DNA from: a beta proteobacterium AAP65
GTDB taxonomy: Bacteria > Pseudomonadota > Gammaproteobacteria > Burkholderiales > Burkholderiaceae_C
Reading direction: 5' to 3'
Assembly (NCBI GenBank): GCA_001295865.1
Contig: LJHW01000022.1
Location: forward strand, 1 to 64,000
DNA length: 64,000 nucleotides
The notes below the pieces were generated by a model. The model was not told the DNA's origin. It saw nothing but the letters and a program-made list of their open reading frames with translations, and did no database searches. This document shows positions 17,011 to 25,501 of the stretch, in pieces. The position numbers were made by a program, and so were the translations under genes. Each line of letters begins with the position of its first letter. Within the stretch, counting starts at the first letter, position 1.

Positions 17011-18543
17011 ATGCAGCTTTCAGCCACCGAAGTCCGCGTCCTCAGCCGCCTGATCGAGCGCACTTTGGCGCTGCCGCCCGAGCAGCGCGAGGCCTACCTC
17101 GCCGGCCTGCCCGGCCCGCAGCAGGCGTTGGTGCCGCGCATCCGCGAACGCCTGGCACAGCTGGCCGAAACCGCCGCCGAGGCCGAGGCCGCTGTAGCCC
17201 CGCCGCCGCCCCGCCCGGCCAAGCCCGACGTGCGCGTGGGCCCCTACCGCCTGCTCGAACCGCTGGGCGCCGACGCGCAAGCGCGTGTATGGGCCGCAGA
17301 ACGCGCCGAAGGCGGCGCGCGCCAGCGCTTCGTGCTGCGCCTGCCCGACGTGCCGCCGGCCGGTGCCGATGCATCCCCGCCCAGCCCAGAAGAGGTGCGC
17401 CGCCAGGCCGCCGAACGCCAGGTCGTGCTGCTGCCAGAGCACACCGACATCGTGCGCCTCATCGACGCCGGCATCGACACCGACGGCCGCTTCTACCGCG
17501 TGCTGCCGCACATAGAAGGCCCGGGCCTGATCGAACATGCCCAGCGCCGCGGCCTGGGCCTGCACGGGCGCGTGGCGCTGCTGCGCCAGGTGTGCAGGCT
17601 GGTGGCGCATGTGCACGACGAAGAGGTGGCCTGCACGGCCCTGGGCCCGGCCAGCCTGCGCGTGGACGACGAAGGCCGCGTGCGCCTGCTCGACTGGGGC
17701 CGCGGCCGCAGCCTGCGCCCCGACACGCGGGCCGAAGACCTGGCCGCCCTGGGCCAGCTGCTGCAGGCATTGCTGGAAGCCGGCGGGCCGGGGCCCGGGC
17801 CCGATGTGGCGCAGATCCTGCGGCGTGCGCTGCGCCAGGAAGGGGCCGCGCCCTACAAAAACGTGCAGGCGCTGATCGACGAGCTCAACCTCGTGCTGGA
17901 CTGGCAGCCGGTGCCGGGCGCCGGCGGCGGCACACTTTACCTGGCGCGTTTGTGGCTGCGGCGCCACCGCCTGCGGCTGGCGCTGGGCGCGGTGGCAGCG
18001 CTGCTGCTGGGCGCCGCGGCCTGGGCGGGTTGGCAGACCTGGCAGCGCGGCCAGGGGCAGGCGCAGCGCAGCGATGCCGCGCGCCTGTTTCTGCAAGAGC
18101 ACCTGCCCGAGGCGCTGCCGGCGGCGCCCGGCACGTCGGCTTCGGCCGCTGACGCCAGCCTGCCGGTCGATCTCGCCATCGAAGGCCCGCGGGTGCAGGC
18201 GGCGCTGGAGCGTGCGCGCGCTGGTTTTGCCGGCCAGCCGGTGCTGCGCGGCGAGGTGCTCACGGCGCTGGCCCTGCGCTTCCGCGTGCTGGGCCAGCCC
18301 GAGCAGGCCCAGGGCGTGCTGCAGGAGGCCGTGAACCTGCTGCAGACCACCGCCCGCCCCGACGAGCCCGCGCTGGGCGCGGCGCGGGCCGAGCTGGCGC
18401 AGCAGTGGCTGCTGGAAGGCAGCGCCGCCGGCCGCGAGCGCGCTGCCGCGCTGGCGCGCGAGGTGCTGCAGCACTGCAGCGGCACCGCCTGCGCGGCGCC
18501 GCGCCTGCAGGCGCAGCGCGTGCAGCAGCAGCTGCAGCGCTGA
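17011..18543 (+). CDS. Membrane-anchored protein-kinase-like protein (predicted pseudokinase)
   Basis: A 510-residue paralogue of the convergent kinase. The N-terminal helical segment shares LALPPEQR with it. The kinase-like domain (about 75-300) is degenerate: the Gly loop is GADAQARV instead of GxGxxGxV, and the VAIK Lys is Arg (FVLRLP). The HRDLKPGN loop reads TALGPASL, losing the catalytic Asp, Lys and Asn; only a DWG in place of DFG is left. One TM helix lies at about 322-342 after a basic RRHR. The periplasmic or C-terminal part is Ala-rich helical repeats. ATG 17011 gives the conserved N-terminus. Likely a non-catalytic scaffold or regulator; this is inferred from lost residues. Confidence 0.78.
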   Translation: MQLSATEVRVLSRLIERTLALPPEQREAYLAGLPGPQQALVPRIRERLAQLAETAAEAEAAVAPPPPRPAKPDVRVGPYRLLEPLGADAQARVWAAERAEGGARQRFVLRLPDVPPAGADASPPSPEEVRRQAAERQVVLLPEHTDIVRLIDAGIDTDGRFYRVLPHIEGPGLIEHAQRRGLGLHGRVALLRQVCRLVAHVHDEEVACTALGPASLRVDDEGRVRLLDWGRGRSLRPDTRAEDLAALGQLLQALLEAGGPGPGPDVAQILRRALRQEGAAPYKNVQALIDELNLVLDWQPVPGAGGGTLYLARLWLRRHRLRLALGAVAALLLGAAAWAGWQTWQRGQGQAQRSDAARLFLQEHLPEALPAAPGTSASAADASLPVDLAIEGPRVQAALERARAGFAGQPVLRGEVLTALALRFRVLGQPEQAQGVLQEAVNLLQTTARPDEPALGAARAELAQQWLLEGSAAGRERAAALAREVLQHCSGTACAAPRLQAQRVQQQLQR

Positions 18544-18613
18544 GCGGCCGGCGGGCCCACCGGGCCTGCCGGGCTCGCCAGCGCCGCCAGCGCCGCCTGC
18601 CCCGTCTTCCCCG

Positions 18614-21439
18614 TTAGGCCGGCAGAGCCGCCAAGGCCTGCAACGTGGCTGCCTGGCGCGCGGCGAGTGAACGCGGCAACGGCTCGCCCGCGGCTGTCAG
18701 CGTGGCCAGGTGGTCCACCGAGGCCTGCAGCCGCTGCCGGGCCGTGGTGTTGTCCCCTTGTTGCGCCCAGGCCGCGCCGGCCACGGCCTCGGCCTGCGCC
18801 TGCAGCACCTGCGCCACCTGGGGCATGGCCTGCAGCGCGGGTGTGTGGCGCAGGCGTTGCAGCGCGCGCTCCACCAGCGCCAGTGCGGTGGCGGGGTCGG
18901 CCGCGGCTTCGAGCTCGGCGCGCGCGCGCAGCACCTCGGCTTCGGCCACCCAGCGCGTGAGGTAGGCGTCGCTCTCCAGGCCGGTGGCGGCGGCCAGCAC
19001 ACCGTGGGCCTCGCGCAGCAGCGGCAGCGCGGCGCTGCTGCGGCCACCGTCCACCAGCAGGCGGGCCTGGCCGGTGAGCATCAAGGCGTGGTCGCGGTGG
19101 CGCACGGCGTCGGCGGCGTCGGCCGCGCGTGCGGCTTCGTTGCGCGCCAGGGCTTCCTGGTTCAGTGCCACGGCTTCGTCCAGCCGGCCGGCGCCGGCCA
19201 GGGCTGCGGCCAGGTGGGTGCGCATCGTCGTGGCCATGGTGCTGTAGACGGCCACCTCGGGCGCCGCCGCCGCGGCGGCTTCGATCTGCACCATGCCTTC
19301 TTCGATGTAGGCCAGCGCCCGTGCCGGGTCGCCGGCCAGCCGGTGCCAGCTGGCCAGACCCACCAGCGCCCAGGCGTGCTGGCGCCGGCCTTCGGCGTCG
19401 TGACCGCGGCCGGCGCTGTAGCGCTGCATGTGCGCGACCGAGGCTTCGAGGTGGGCGCGCGCCTCGCGCCAGCGGCCCAGGTTGACGTCGATGGCATTGC
19501 CCAGCAGGCGCCCGATGCGGCCTTCGAAGGTGCCCAGCAGCTCGTGCAGGTGGCGGTGGCCGGGCGCGCCGGCCTGGGCGCGTTCGGTGAGGCGGCGCGC
19601 GTGCTGCAGGCCACTCAGCGCGTCGCGGCCGGCCGCCGCGGGTGCGCCGCCGGCCGCGGGCGCCAGGCGGCCCTGGCGCTGGTCGAACTCGGCGGCGTCG
19701 GCCACGATGCTGGCGCACTCCAGCAGCACGTCGGGGTCGCGCTGCGCCGGGCCGGCGGCCACGGCCACCAGGCGCAGCGCGCGGGCGAAGCTGGCTTCGG
19801 CGCGGTCGGTCTGCTCCAGGCCTTCGCTGTAGGTCGAGCCTTCCAGCAACGCCAGGCGGTGCGCCATGCGCGCCAGCTCGTAGGCGCCGCGCGGGTCTTG
19901 CGCGGCGGCGTCTTCGATCTCCTGCAGGTAGTCGGCCGCATCGGCCAGCATGGCCTGGCGGATGGCGGTGGCGCCCTGCAGGTGGCGGATGCCGTCGTGG
20001 TACTCGAAGACCACGCGGCTGGCCAGCTTGCGCAGCCCGCGCACGTGGCGCTCGGCCCGCGCCCGCGCGCGCTCGGCGCGGCTGGCCTGCCACAGCGCCA
20101 GCGCCAGGCCTGCGCCGCCGGCGACCAGGCCCAGCGCGGCCAGCGCGCGGCCCTGCAGCAGCAGCGCCGCCAGCGTGGTGGCCAGGCCCAGGCCGCCCAG
20201 CGCGGCGGCGGCCACGGCCCAGCGGTGGCGGCGCACGAACTTCAGCGCCAGGTAGGCCAGCGTGGCGCGCTGCGCCGCCACGGGGCGGCCTTCGAGGTGC
20301 GCGCGCAGGTCGGCGGCCAGGGCCAGCACGCTGGCGTAACGGCGCTCGGGGTCCTTGTCCAGCGCCTTGAGCACGATGTGGTCGAGGTCGCCCACCAGCT
20401 GCGGGCGCAGCTGCGGCCACATCGGTTCGGTGGCGATGGCGCCGTCCAGCGCGCTCGGCCGCAGCGGCTGTTCTTCGAGCACGGCCTTGAGCACGGCTGC
20501 GGGTGTGCGCGCCTCGCGCCCCACCGGGCGCACGCCGCTGAGCAGCTGGTAGAGCAGCACGCCCAGCGAGTACACGTCGGTGCTCGGGGCCAGCGGCTCG
20601 CCGCGCACCTGCTCGGGGCTGGCGTAGTGCGGCGTGAACGGGCGTTCGCCGGCCAGCGTGCCGCTGCCGTCGCCCGATTCGAGCGGGTCCAGCGCCTTGG
20701 CGATGCCGAAATCGAGCAGCTTGACCTGGCCCTCGCTGCTGACGAGCACGTTGCCGGGTTTGAGGTCGCGGTGCAGCAGCAGCTTGCCGTGCGCGTGTGC
20801 CACGGCGTCGGCCAGCTGCAGAAACAGCGCCAGCCGCTGCGCCAGTGGCAGCCCGGCCACGGCCTGGTGCAGCGGCACGCCTTCCACGTGCTCCATCACG
20901 AAATAGGGCCGGCCTTCGGGCGTGGCGCCGGCGTCCAGCAGGCGCGCGATGTGCGGGTGGTTCAGCCGCGCCAGGGCCTGGCGTTCCTGGGCAAAACGCG
21001 CCAGCACGTGGCGTGAATCCAGGCCCGGATGCAGCAGCTTGACGGCGGCGCGGCCCTGGAACTGGCCGTCGGCACGTTCGGCCAGCCAGACTTCGCCCAT
21101 GCCGCCCTGGCCCAGGCAGGACACCAGCGCCCAAGGCCCCAGGCGTTGGCCGCTGTGGCCGGCCAGGGCCACGCGCGTGCCCGCCGTGTTGCCGGCGCCG
21201 CCGGTGCCACCCCCGCTTCCGCTGCCACTGAGCGTGAGCTTCGGGGCCTGCGCCAGAAACACCCCGCCCCCGGCTTCTTCGGCCTCGTGCTGTGCCAGCA
21301 ACTGCTGCACCTCTTGCGCCAGCGCCGGCGCAGCAGCGGCCAGCCGGGCGGCCCGCTGTTCGGGGGGCAGCGCGAGTGCGGCGTCGAAGAGCTCGCGCAC
21401 CTCGTGCCAGGGGGCGGCCCCTGTGGTCGTGCCGTGCAT
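18614..21439 (-). CDS. Transmembrane Ser/Thr protein kinase with C-terminal helical repeats
   Basis: A 941-residue Hanks-type kinase. The N-terminal segment (1-60) carries the ALALPPEQRAARL motif seen in the convergent paralogue, then a Gly/Ser linker. The kinase domain (about 100-385) is intact: GQGGMGEV 110-117, Lys134 in AAVKLL, HRDLKPGN 223-230, DFG 243-245 and SPEQVRGE in the activation segment. Two hydrophobic segments lie at 407-430 and 432-450. A roughly 490-residue Ala-rich TPR-like region follows. It ends 70 bp from the end of the pseudokinase gene. Substrates unknown; kinase activity is well supported. Confidence 0.9.
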   Translation of the reverse strand: MHGTTTGAAPWHEVRELFDAALALPPEQRAARLAAAAPALAQEVQQLLAQHEAEEAGGGVFLAQAPKLTLSGSGSGGGTGGAGNTAGTRVALAGHSGQRLGPWALVSCLGQGGMGEVWLAERADGQFQGRAAVKLLHPGLDSRHVLARFAQERQALARLNHPHIARLLDAGATPEGRPYFVMEHVEGVPLHQAVAGLPLAQRLALFLQLADAVAHAHGKLLLHRDLKPGNVLVSSEGQVKLLDFGIAKALDPLESGDGSGTLAGERPFTPHYASPEQVRGEPLAPSTDVYSLGVLLYQLLSGVRPVGREARTPAAVLKAVLEEQPLRPSALDGAIATEPMWPQLRPQLVGDLDHIVLKALDKDPERRYASVLALAADLRAHLEGRPVAAQRATLAYLALKFVRRHRWAVAAAALGGLGLATTLAALLLQGRALAALGLVAGGAGLALALWQASRAERARARAERHVRGLRKLASRVVFEYHDGIRHLQGATAIRQAMLADAADYLQEIEDAAAQDPRGAYELARMAHRLALLEGSTYSEGLEQTDRAEASFARALRLVAVAAGPAQRDPDVLLECASIVADAAEFDQRQGRLAPAAGGAPAAAGRDALSGLQHARRLTERAQAGAPGHRHLHELLGTFEGRIGRLLGNAIDVNLGRWREARAHLEASVAHMQRYSAGRGHDAEGRRQHAWALVGLASWHRLAGDPARALAYIEEGMVQIEAAAAAAPEVAVYSTMATTMRTHLAAALAGAGRLDEAVALNQEALARNEAARAADAADAVRHRDHALMLTGQARLLVDGGRSSAALPLLREAHGVLAAATGLESDAYLTRWVAEAEVLRARAELEAAADPATALALVERALQRLRHTPALQAMPQVAQVLQAQAEAVAGAAWAQQGDNTTARQRLQASVDHLATLTAAGEPLPRSLAARQAATLQALAALPA

Positions 21440-21448
21440 GGGCGCGGC

Positions 21449-24121
21449 CTACAGCGCCTTGCGCGCGATGCGGAAATCCGGGTCTTCGGGGAAAGGCGCC
21501 ACCGTGAAGCCCAGGCTGCCCATGAGCTTGAGCATGGGCGCGTTGTTGGTGAGGATCAGGCCCATCACCTCTTCCAGCCCCATGCGGCGCGCCGCTTCGA
21601 TGATGGACAGCATCAGGCGCGTGCCCAGGCCGCGGCCCGCAAAGTCGTCGGCCACCAGCAGCGCGAACTCGCAGCTCGTGCCATCGGGGTTGGTGACGAT
21701 GCGGCTCACGCCGACGATGCGCTCGGTCTCGCTGCTGCTGCCGTCGGCTGCGGTGTGGCTGTCTTTCACCACGGCCACCAGCGCCATCTCGCGGTCGTAG
21801 TCGATGAGCGTGAAGCGCGCCAGCATGCGCAGCGGCAACTCGGGCAGCGTGCTGGCAAAACGGAAGTAGCGGCTCTCGGGCGAGAGGCCGCGCACCAGGG
21901 CCTGCAGCATCTCGGCGTCGTCGGGGTGGATGGGGCGGATGGTGTACACGCCGCCCGGCGCCGTGGCCGCGTTCTCGCCCGGCGCCGGCTTGGCGCGCCA
22001 CGGCCATTCACGCTCTTGGCCGTTGGGGTAGGGCACGATGGCCAGGTGCGCGAAGCTGCCCGGGTGGCTGGCCGCGTCGTCCACCACCACGCGGGCGTCC
22101 ACGGCCACCGCGCCGTGTTCGTCGACGATGATGGGGTTGATGTCCATCTCGCGCAGCTGTGGCAGCGCGCACACCATCTCGCTCACGCGCAGCAGCACGG
22201 CCTCCAGCGCCGCCAGGTTCGCGGGCGCCGCGCCGCGCCAGGCGCCCAGCATCTCGGCCACACGGGCGCGGTCGATCAGGCGCGCGGCCAGAAACTGGTT
22301 CAGCGGCGGCAGCTCCATCGCGCGGTCGGCGATCAGCTCCACCATCGTGCCGCCGGCGCCGAAGGTGATGACGGGGCCGAAGGCCTCGTCGGTGGTCAGG
22401 CCCACGAAGACCTCGCGCCCGCGGCCCTGGCCCGGGCCCTGGCCGCCGCGCCGGCTGGCCATGGGCTGCACCGTCACGCCGTTGATGCGCGCGCCGGGCT
22501 GCGCGTGGGCCACTGCCTGCAGCATCTCGTGGTAGCGGTCGCGCACCTGGGTGGCGTTGTGCACGTTGAGCACCACGCCTTGCACGTCGCTCTTGTGCGT
22601 GATGTCGGGCGAATCGATCTTCAGTGCCACCGGGTAGCCCAGCTGGCTGGCGATCAGCATGGCCTCGTTGGCGCTGCGCGCGAGCATGGTGCGCGTGACG
22701 GGGATGTGGAAGGCCGCCAGCAGCGCCTTGCTCTCCATCTCGGTCAGCACCTGCCGGCGCTCGGCAAGCACGCCTTCGATGAGCAGGCGCGCACCTTCGG
22801 TGTCGGGCTGCGCGCCATCGCCCAGCGGCGGCGGCGTCTGCTGCAGCAGCTGCTGGTTGCGGTAGAAACTGGCGATGCTGTGGAAGGCGTCCACCGCCGC
22901 TTCGGGCGTGCGGAACACCGGCATGCTGCGCGCGGCCAGCAGCTCGCGCGCGGCGCGCACGCGGCTCTCGCCCATCCAGCAACCCAGCACGGGTTTGCTG
23001 GCCGGCGTGAAGGCCGCGGCGATGTCGCGCGTGAGGGCGTCGACGTCGACCCCGGCCTTTGGGGCGTGGATGAGCAGCACGCCGTCGATGTCGCGGCTGT
23101 CGACGCAGGTCTTCAGCGCCTGCACATAGGCCGGTCCGTCGGCGTCTTCGCCGAGGTCGTGCACGGCGCCCACCTGCAGGCCCAGCGTGCCGGCCCAGTC
23201 GGCGGCCAGCACCGCGGGCCCGCCGCCGTTGGTGATGAGCGCCAGCGTCTGCCCCACCGGCCGGAAGCGCGAGGCCAGGCACTGCGCGGCGCTGAAGAGC
23301 TGCGTGAACTGCCGCACCCGCACCACGCCGGCGCGGCGCAGCGCGGCGTCGAACACATCGTCGGCGCCGACGATGGCCGCGCTGTGCGTCAGCGCCACCT
23401 TGCTGCCGGCGGCCTGGCGGCCGGCCTTCATCACCACCACGGGCTTCGAGTAGGCCGCGGCGCGCAGCGCGCTCATGAAACGCCGCGCGTGGCGGATGCC
23501 TTCCATGTAGACCAGGATGCTCTGCGTGCTGCTGTCGCTTGTCAGGTAGTCGAGCACCTGCGGCAGCTCCACCGCGGTGTTGGGGCCGAGCGAGATGACG
23601 GTGGAGAAGCCCACGCCTTGCGTGCGCGCCCAGTCGAGCATGGCCGAGGTGAGCGCGCCCGATTGCGACACCAGCGCCAGCGGCCCCTTGGCGGCCAGCG
23701 GGCCCAGGCTGCTGGCGTTCAGGCCGATGGCCGGGCGCTGCAGGCCCAGGCTGTTGGGGCCGAGCAGGTTCACGCCGTGCTGCTTGGCGATCTGGTGCAG
23801 CTGCGTGCACAGCGCCGCCTCCAGGCCCGTGGTCAGCACCAGCGCGGCGCGGCAGCGGATGCGGCCGGCCACCTCCAGCGCTGCCACGCACTGCGCGGCG
23901 GGCAGTGCGATGAGGGCCAGGTCGGCACGGCTTTGCGCCAGGTCGCCCAGCGTGCCGGTGGTGTTGATATCCAGCCAGGTCACGGGCCCCTGGTAGCCGC
24001 CTTCGGCCAAGGCGCCGCGCAGCGCGCGGGCCTCGCGCGTGGGCGCCTCGGCGTCGGGGTCGCCGGCAAAGACGATCAGCGAACGCGGCTGGAACAGCGG
24101 GGTCAGGAAGTGGCGGTCCAC
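21449..24121 (-). CDS. PatZ-like protein lysine acetyltransferase / acyl-CoA synthetase (NDP-forming) fusion
   Basis: An 890-residue fusion. A CoA-binding and succinyl-CoA-ligase-like region is at about 1-460 (LLGPNSLGLQRP, SQSGALTSAMLDWA, ITNGGGPAVLAAD). An ATP-grasp region follows at about 480-710 (YPVALKIDSPDITHKSDVQG, GAGGTMVELIADRA). A GNAT acetyltransferase is at about 735-890 (LLVADDFAGRGLGTRLM). This is the layout of PatZ/YfiQ, which acetylates lysines of acetyl-CoA synthetase and other proteins. GTG 24121 (VDRHFLTPLFQPRSL) is chosen because GAGG lies 9 nt upstream and the extended frame beyond it is shadow sequence; ATG 24193 is an alternative. Divergent from a cNMP-binding protein. 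Whether the ligase half is active was not determined. Confidence 0.88.
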   Translation of the reverse strand: MDRHFLTPLFQPRSLIVFAGDPDAEAPTREARALRGALAEGGYQGPVTWLDINTTGTLGDLAQSRADLALIALPAAQCVAALEVAGRIRCRAALVLTTGLEAALCTQLHQIAKQHGVNLLGPNSLGLQRPAIGLNASSLGPLAAKGPLALVSQSGALTSAMLDWARTQGVGFSTVISLGPNTAVELPQVLDYLTSDSSTQSILVYMEGIRHARRFMSALRAAAYSKPVVVMKAGRQAAGSKVALTHSAAIVGADDVFDAALRRAGVVRVRQFTQLFSAAQCLASRFRPVGQTLALITNGGGPAVLAADWAGTLGLQVGAVHDLGEDADGPAYVQALKTCVDSRDIDGVLLIHAPKAGVDVDALTRDIAAAFTPASKPVLGCWMGESRVRAARELLAARSMPVFRTPEAAVDAFHSIASFYRNQQLLQQTPPPLGDGAQPDTEGARLLIEGVLAERRQVLTEMESKALLAAFHIPVTRTMLARSANEAMLIASQLGYPVALKIDSPDITHKSDVQGVVLNVHNATQVRDRYHEMLQAVAHAQPGARINGVTVQPMASRRGGQGPGQGRGREVFVGLTTDEAFGPVITFGAGGTMVELIADRAMELPPLNQFLAARLIDRARVAEMLGAWRGAAPANLAALEAVLLRVSEMVCALPQLREMDINPIIVDEHGAVAVDARVVVDDAASHPGSFAHLAIVPYPNGQEREWPWRAKPAPGENAATAPGGVYTIRPIHPDDAEMLQALVRGLSPESRYFRFASTLPELPLRMLARFTLIDYDREMALVAVVKDSHTAADGSSSETERIVGVSRIVTNPDGTSCEFALLVADDFAGRGLGTRLMLSIIEAARRMGLEEVMGLILTNNAPMLKLMGSLGFTVAPFPEDPDFRIARKAL

Positions 24122-24197
24122 GGGGCAGGGTCCTCGCGCAGGGTTAGAGGATCGGGCGGCCGGCGGTTCGGCGCAGGGGGCATGACGCAGCATAGGG

Positions 24198-24219
24198 CAG
24201 CCCAGGTGTCGCTGGGCTG
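24198..24219. promoter_or_regulatory. Perfect inverted repeat between divergent pat-like and cNMP-binding genes
   Basis: CAGCCCAG (24198-24205) and CTGGGCTG (24212-24219) form a perfect 8-bp inverted repeat with a 6-bp spacer. It lies 23 bp before the cNMP-binding protein gene and about 77 bp before the acetyltransferase start. It could be an operator shared by both promoters or a hairpin in the longer acetyltransferase leader. Confidence 0.35.
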
Positions 24220-24242
24220 ACGCCGCATGGCACGATAGCGTG

Positions 24243-24953
24243 ATGCCCGTTGCCGATCTGTACGCCTTCGCCCAACAGCAGCTCATGCAGGCGCTGGCCG
24301 ACCCGGTGCAGCTGGTGGCGCTGGTCTCGGCGGCGGTGGCCGGGGCGCTGGTGATCGTCAGCGCCTTCGTGCGCACCATGATCCCGCTGCGCTGGCTGGC
24401 CGTGGGCAGCAACCTGGGTTTCATCGTCTACGGCCTGGTGCACCCCAGCTGGCTGATGGTGGCGCTGCACGCGGTGCTGCTGCCAGTGAACCTGTTCCGC
24501 GTGGTGCAGATGCTGCGCCTGAGCCGCCGCGTGGCCGCCGCCACCGCCGACCCGCGCCAGCTGGCCGTGTGGATGCGCCCCTACATGCGCAGCCGGCGTT
24601 ACGCCGCCGGGCGCGTGATCTTCGAGCTCGGCCAGCGCGCCGAGCGCCTGTACTTCCTGGCCGAAGGCGAGGTGGAGCTGCCCGAGGTGGGCCGGCGCCT
24701 GCAGCCGGGGCAAATGTTCGGCGAGATCGCGTTTTTTGCCCCCGGTCGGCAGCGCAGCAGCAGCGCCCGCTGCGTCACGGCCAGCACCGTGCTGAGCATC
24801 GACGAGGCCACCTTCCGCCAGCTCGTTTACCAGAACCCGGCTTTCGGCCTGGAAATCGTGGGCCTGATCGCCGGCCGCCTGAGCCAGGACGTGCAACGCC
24901 TGCAGGCCGCCGAAACAGGGGCCGCGGCGGCGCGGGAAAACAGGTCGACCTGA
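24243..24953 (+). CDS. Cyclic-nucleotide-binding-domain membrane protein
   Basis: A 236-residue protein with about three transmembrane helices in residues 20-100 (VQLVALVSAAVAGALVIVSA, WLAVGSNLGFIVYGLV and the following HAVLLPVNLFRV). A cytoplasmic CNMP-binding beta-barrel follows at about 115-205: ERLYFLAEGEVELPEVGRRL, GQMFGEIAFFAPGRQRSSSA and VLSIDEATFRQLV. The phosphate-binding cassette GEIAF with a downstream RSSSAR is recognisable, so nucleotide binding is plausible. ATG 24243 follows an in-frame GTG at 24240. Output domain absent. Its divergent neighbour is a PatZ-like acetyltransferase. Confidence 0.82.
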   Translation: MPVADLYAFAQQQLMQALADPVQLVALVSAAVAGALVIVSAFVRTMIPLRWLAVGSNLGFIVYGLVHPSWLMVALHAVLLPVNLFRVVQMLRLSRRVAAATADPRQLAVWMRPYMRSRRYAAGRVIFELGQRAERLYFLAEGEVELPEVGRRLQPGQMFGEIAFFAPGRQRSSSARCVTASTVLSIDEATFRQLVYQNPAFGLEIVGLIAGRLSQDVQRLQAAETGAAAARENRST

Positions 24954-25012
24954 TTACACTGCGGCCGCTGGCGCCGGCTGCGCCATGACCTCCACATCTG
25001 CACAGGTATGCC

Positions 25013-25444
25013 ATGAAGAAACTCGCCCTGATCGCCACCCTGCTCTCGACCCTGACGCTGGCAACCGGGGCCCTGGCCGCCGACCCCAAGGTCAAGATGA
25101 CCCTGGTCGATCACTCCAACGGCAACCTGATCAGCCCCGATGACGCCAAGGCCGTGATGGGCGACACCCTGCCGGCGTCTGTGTGGAAGATCCACCCCGC
25201 CAGCCGCTACGCCTTCATCAGCCAGGTCGAAGGCGGCATGAAGGGTGGGACCTGCGTGGTGGCCGCCCGCGTAATGCTGGTGCCGCTGACGGCCACCGCC
25301 AAGGCCGTGCTCTTCCGCCCGCTGAAAACCGCCACCGCCTACGACGCCCTGCCCAACAGCAGCACCGACGCCTGCAAGGCCCTGGCCAAGGACAAGCTGA
25401 AAGAAGCCACCGGCGCGGTGGCTTCCAGCATCGTCAAGAGCTGA
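25013..25444 (+). CDS. Small periplasmic protein of unknown function
   Basis: A 143-residue exported protein. Residues 1-22 are a signal peptide (MKKLALIATLLSTLTLATGA, cleavage at ALA-AD). The mature part (PKVKMTLVDHSNGNLISPDD, then GGTCVVAARVMLVPLTA) holds two Cys, which may form a disulfide, and ends in a charged helix. I recognise no family. It is monocistronic: 59 bp from the previous gene and convergent with the reductase gene downstream. Confidence 0.75.
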   Translation: MKKLALIATLLSTLTLATGALAADPKVKMTLVDHSNGNLISPDDAKAVMGDTLPASVWKIHPASRYAFISQVEGGMKGGTCVVAARVMLVPLTATAKAVLFRPLKTATAYDALPNSSTDACKALAKDKLKEATGAVASSIVKS

Positions 25445-25454
25445 GCCCGGACGT

Positions 25455-25474
25455 GCCAGGCCGGAAGGCCTGGC
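25455..25474. terminator. Stem-loop after the small periplasmic protein gene
   Basis: GCCAGGCC (25455-25462), a GGAA tetraloop, and GGCCTGGC (25467-25474) form a perfect 8-bp hairpin 11 bp after the stop codon, between convergent genes. No T-run follows, so termination efficiency is uncertain. Confidence 0.45.
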
Positions 25475-25501
25475 GCGCCTGGCGAAGGCCCGAGCGCGAT
25501 T

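Noticed and set aside
17937-22007. A 1356-codon minus-strand frame spanning the pseudokinase end and the kinase gene
   Set aside because: It is out of frame with the real kinase and reads as Arg/Ala/Gly/Pro low complexity. The true kinase has all family motifs in another frame.
21029-24220. A 1063-codon plus-strand frame opposite the PatZ-like gene
   Set aside because: Same type of GC-driven antisense frame; no motif and no ribosome-binding site.
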